A DNA stretch of 64,000 nt. It comes from PNON01 sp963757065. Lineage in GTDB: Bacteria; Chloroflexota; Anaerolineae; Anaerolineales; Anaerolineaceae. This document shows, in pieces, positions 62,110-64,000 of the stretch; position 1 is the stretch's first letter, and each line of letters opens with the position of its first letter. The translations under genes were made by a program, and so were the position numbers. Location of the stretch: NCBI GenBank assembly GCA_963757065.1, contig CAVWQC010000007.1, positions 372,001 to 436,000 on the forward strand, in the 5' to 3' direction. The notes beneath the pieces are model-generated. The model was not told the DNA's origin, did no database searches, and saw only the letters and a program-made list of their open reading frames with translations.

Positions 62110-62229
62110 GTAACAAAATGGAACTGGAACTTTATTTTCATCGTGCATATATTAATAGCATTAAGCATCGTATTGTTGGATGGGCATTCGGGATATAATT
62201 AATCTAAATCTGAATATTGAAGGTGAAAT

Positions 62230-63042
62230 TTGATCTCGATCATGGAAAACTTTTCTCCTGTAATCCAAGCTCTTATTGCTGGTATTTTTACCTGGGGAGT
62301 GACAGCATTAGGGGCATCGTTTGTATTCTTTAATAAGAAAGTCAACCATAAGTTACTGGTAGGAATGCTTGGTTTTGCGGCAGGCGTGATGATTGCTGCA
62401 AGCTGTTGGAGCCTGCTTATACCATCCATTGAGCTCTCTGAAGAATTGGGTTTGGTTACCTGGGGTCCACCAGTAATCGGTTTTCTATTGGGAGGACTCT
62501 TCCTTTTCATGATAGATAAGATCCTTCCGCACCTTCATATTGGATTTGATATGGCAGAATCAGAGGGAATTAAAACCTCCTGGCAGCGATCGGTTTTGCT
62601 GGTGCTCGCTATCACAATGCATAACATACCTGAAGGATTGGCTGTGGGCGTGGCTTTTGGGGCGGTTGCAGCCGGGTTGTCTTCATCGACAATGGCAGCA
62701 GCTATTGCCCTGGCAATAGGAATAGGATTGCAGAATTTCCCTGAAGGGATGGCAGTATCAGTTCCACTTCGTGGTGAAGGTCTTTCCCGAATGAAGAGTT
62801 TTATGTATGGACAAGCCTCTGCAATTGTAGAACCGATAGCAGCGGTGATCGGGGCTCTGACCGTTATTTCAATGCGTTTTATTTTGCCGTATGCGTTATC
62901 TTTTGCGGCTGGAGCAATGATTTATGTAGTAGTTGAGGAACTTATTCCTGAATCACAGCGTGGAGAAAGCACAGATATTGCCACGACAGGAGCGATGATC
63001 GGTTTTGCTGTGATGATGGTGTTGGATGTAGCTTTAGGTTAA
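62230..63042 (+). CDS. ZIP family metal transporter
   Basis: A 270-residue transporter with eight helices. The binuclear metal motifs are TMHNIPEGLAVGVAFG in helix 4 (about 130-145) and IGLQNFPEGMAVSVPLRGE in helix 5 (about 165-183), plus a VVEELIPES loop near 240. It should take up Zn2+ or Fe2+/Mn2+ (GufA-like). TTG 62230 has AAGGTGA just upstream; ATG 62242 is an alternative, four codons shorter. Convergent with lexA, four bases apart at the stop codons. Confidence 0.93.
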   Translation: MISIMENFSPVIQALIAGIFTWGVTALGASFVFFNKKVNHKLLVGMLGFAAGVMIAASCWSLLIPSIELSEELGLVTWGPPVIGFLLGGLFLFMIDKILPHLHIGFDMAESEGIKTSWQRSVLLVLAITMHNIPEGLAVGVAFGAVAAGLSSSTMAAAIALAIGIGLQNFPEGMAVSVPLRGEGLSRMKSFMYGQASAIVEPIAAVIGALTVISMRFILPYALSFAAGAMIYVVVEELIPESQRGESTDIATTGAMIGFAVMMVLDVALG

Positions 63043-63749
63043 GCAGCAGTCGGCATCCGGCGAACAACCATAAGTACCTTCCCCTGAACCTGGACGGTCT
63101 TTGGATCATCTATGATGATAGGCTGCATGGTTTTATTCGCAGGTTGAAGACGAACCCTTCCTCCCTCAAGATAAAAATATTTGAGGGTGGTTTCATCCTT
63201 ATCCAACAACCAGACCGCGACCATTTCACCATTCTTCGCTTCACGCGCTTTTTTCATAATGATCACATCACCATCATTGACCATGGCGTCGATCATGGAA
63301 TCTCCCTGAACTTCCAATGCAAATATCTCTTCCATTTTTTCGCGTTGAGGCAGCATGCTGCGGGCAATATCAATGACTGATTCTGAGTCAAAATAACTCA
63401 GATCCGATGCCGGAACAGGTACAGGCAGACCAGCTACTATCCTGCCCACAATCGGTATACGGATAAGATCTTCGATCTTGTCCACGATCGGTGCCACTCC
63501 ATCGTCGATCATTTTATTAAATGCGTCCTTGAGCATGGTTATTCCACGGGAAATATTTTTCTCACGCTTTATATATCCCCACTTTTCCAATTGGTCGAGG
63601 TAATAATTGACGACTGAGGTTGAGGAAATATTGGTTTCTTCGCAAATTTCTCGAATGGAGGGTGGATACCTGAATTGCTTCTGGTAGCTTTCCATAAAAG
63701 CAAGGATCTTTGTATGCCGTGGTCCGATGCCTTGTGATCGTTTAGCCAT
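63039..63749 (-). CDS. lexA: SOS repressor LexA
   Basis: A 236-residue LexA. I use ATG 63749 (MAKRSQGIG) preceded by GGAGGAAACT. N-terminal winged helix (about 5-70; REICEETNISSTSVVNYYLDQLEKWGYI in part), an autocleavage Ala-Gly in GRIVAGLPV (about 106), and the S24 protease domain with Ser in LEVQGDSMIDAMVNDGD (about 150) and Lys in DETTLKYFY (about 187). RecA filaments trigger self-cleavage and release of SOS genes. A matching operator lies in its own promoter. The linker between the domains is longer than in E. coli. Confidence 0.97.
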   Translation of the reverse strand: MAKRSQGIGPRHTKILAFMESYQKQFRYPPSIREICEETNISSTSVVNYYLDQLEKWGYIKREKNISRGITMLKDAFNKMIDDGVAPIVDKIEDLIRIPIVGRIVAGLPVPVPASDLSYFDSESVIDIARSMLPQREKMEEIFALEVQGDSMIDAMVNDGDVIIMKKAREAKNGEMVAVWLLDKDETTLKYFYLEGGRVRLQPANKTMQPIIIDDPKTVQVQGKVLMVVRRMPTAA

Positions 63750-63793
63750 AGTTTCCTCCATCCACAATATTACTGTACATTTGTGCTAATTTA

Positions 63794-63822
63794 TTTATAC
63801 ACGAACATTCGTTCTGTGTCAA
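63794..63822 (-). promoter_or_regulatory. lexA promoter with SOS box in the spacer
   Basis: On the minus strand a perfect TTGACA (63822-63817), 17 bases, then TATAAA (63799-63794). The spacer holds CGAACATTCGTTCT (63802-63815), a close match to the Gram-positive LexA site GAAC-N4-GTTC, so LexA bound there would cover both promoter boxes. Confidence 0.92.
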
Positions 63823-63976
63823 GCGGGATAACATAGTGTTTATTAATAATTCCAGTTAATTGATCCACCGAAAGAATGGTAAGATAGTGACTGGTTCATC
63901 AGACCTGCGGGGTAGACACGATAATTGGAGAATGAGATAAAATACCCTTAACGATTCTTAAGGTCAAGGAGAATTT

Positions 63977-64000
63977 GTGAAATTTACGAAAATTTGTGTC
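63977..64000 (+). CDS. Start of a gene cut by the right edge
   Basis: AAGGAG at 63967-63972 stands five bases before GTG 63977, which opens a frame MKFTKICV that runs off the window after eight codons. Product unknown. Between 63823 and 63966 I see no other gene. Confidence 0.5.

Overview
The window looks like chromosome of a member of the Chloroflexota, most likely class Anaerolineae. This is inferred from gene content and style, not from a search. It carries many lipoproteins and membrane-anchored proteins with Thr/Pro-rich linkers, LysM and M23 wall proteins, Gram-positive-style control elements (T-box, CIRCE, a GAAC-N4-GTTC SOS box), long PAS/GAF sensor proteins, and the compact tRNA-tuf-rpmG-tRNA-secE-nusG-rplKAJL block. 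Most of it is ordinary housekeeping DNA. The accessory parts are about 12.6-18.2 kb and 41.8-53.7 kb.

Layout. 1-4.3 kb: end of a ROK sugar kinase/regulator and a sugar ABC importer (binding lipoprotein plus two permeases). 4.5-8.4 kb (minus): an unknown anchored protein and an S41/PDZ peptidase lipoprotein broken by five frameshifts. 8.6-12.5 kb: a T-box leader and pheST. 12.6-18.2 kb: a membrane protein, an aldo/keto reductase with lysine 2,3-aminomutase, an AT-rich insert with a broken Imm26-like immunity gene between 29-bp repeats, and a CPBP protease. 18.3-24.2 kb: CIRCE-controlled hrcA-grpE-dnaK-dnaJ-prmA. 24.4-30.4 kb: two paralogous membrane sensors, one ending in GGDEF (frameshifted) and one in HD-GYP (intact), so opposite c-di-GMP activities side by side. 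30.5-37.1 kb: rho, LysM/M23 proteins, a TPR protein, and a V4R protein with a receiver. 37.2-41.8 kb: TPP riboswitch, thiamine pyrophosphokinase and a thiamine-type ABC importer. 41.8-53.7 kb: DUF402, DinB-like, a possible Csx15-like orphan, VanZ, C39 peptidase, miaB, Nudix, nth, asparaginase, MBL-like, histidine kinase, AAC(3)-like and M23 genes. 53.8-56.5 kb: Hsp20 and a two-component pair. 56.6-62.1 kb: tRNA-Thr-Tyr-Thr, tuf, rpmG, tRNA-Trp, secE, nusG, rplK, rplA, rplJ, rplL. 62.2-64 kb: ZIP transporter, lexA with its SOS box, and the start of another gene.

About 17 single-base frameshifts interrupt otherwise well-conserved genes, including essential pheS. About 14 of them fit one extra base. 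They cluster in three places (S41 peptidase, GGDEF sensor, thiQ), while long genes such as pheT, dnaK, rho and tuf are clean. Local assembly error and recent gene decay are both possible, and raw reads would settle it.

The clearest regulatory logic: Phe-tRNA sensing of pheST, HrcA/CIRCE control of chaperones, TPP control of thiamine salvage in which one hairpin is both terminator and Shine-Dalgarno mask, an L1-type motif before both rplK and rplA, an L10 leader with attenuator before rplJL, and LexA autocontrol. Several genes have a -10 box placed so that transcription would begin at or next to the start codon, pointing to leaderless mRNAs. I found no CRISPR array, intact transposase, rRNA or replication origin, and I cannot claim a demonstrated new system. 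The best leads are the Imm26/repeat segment, the strand-oriented purine repeats and the leaderless promoter class.
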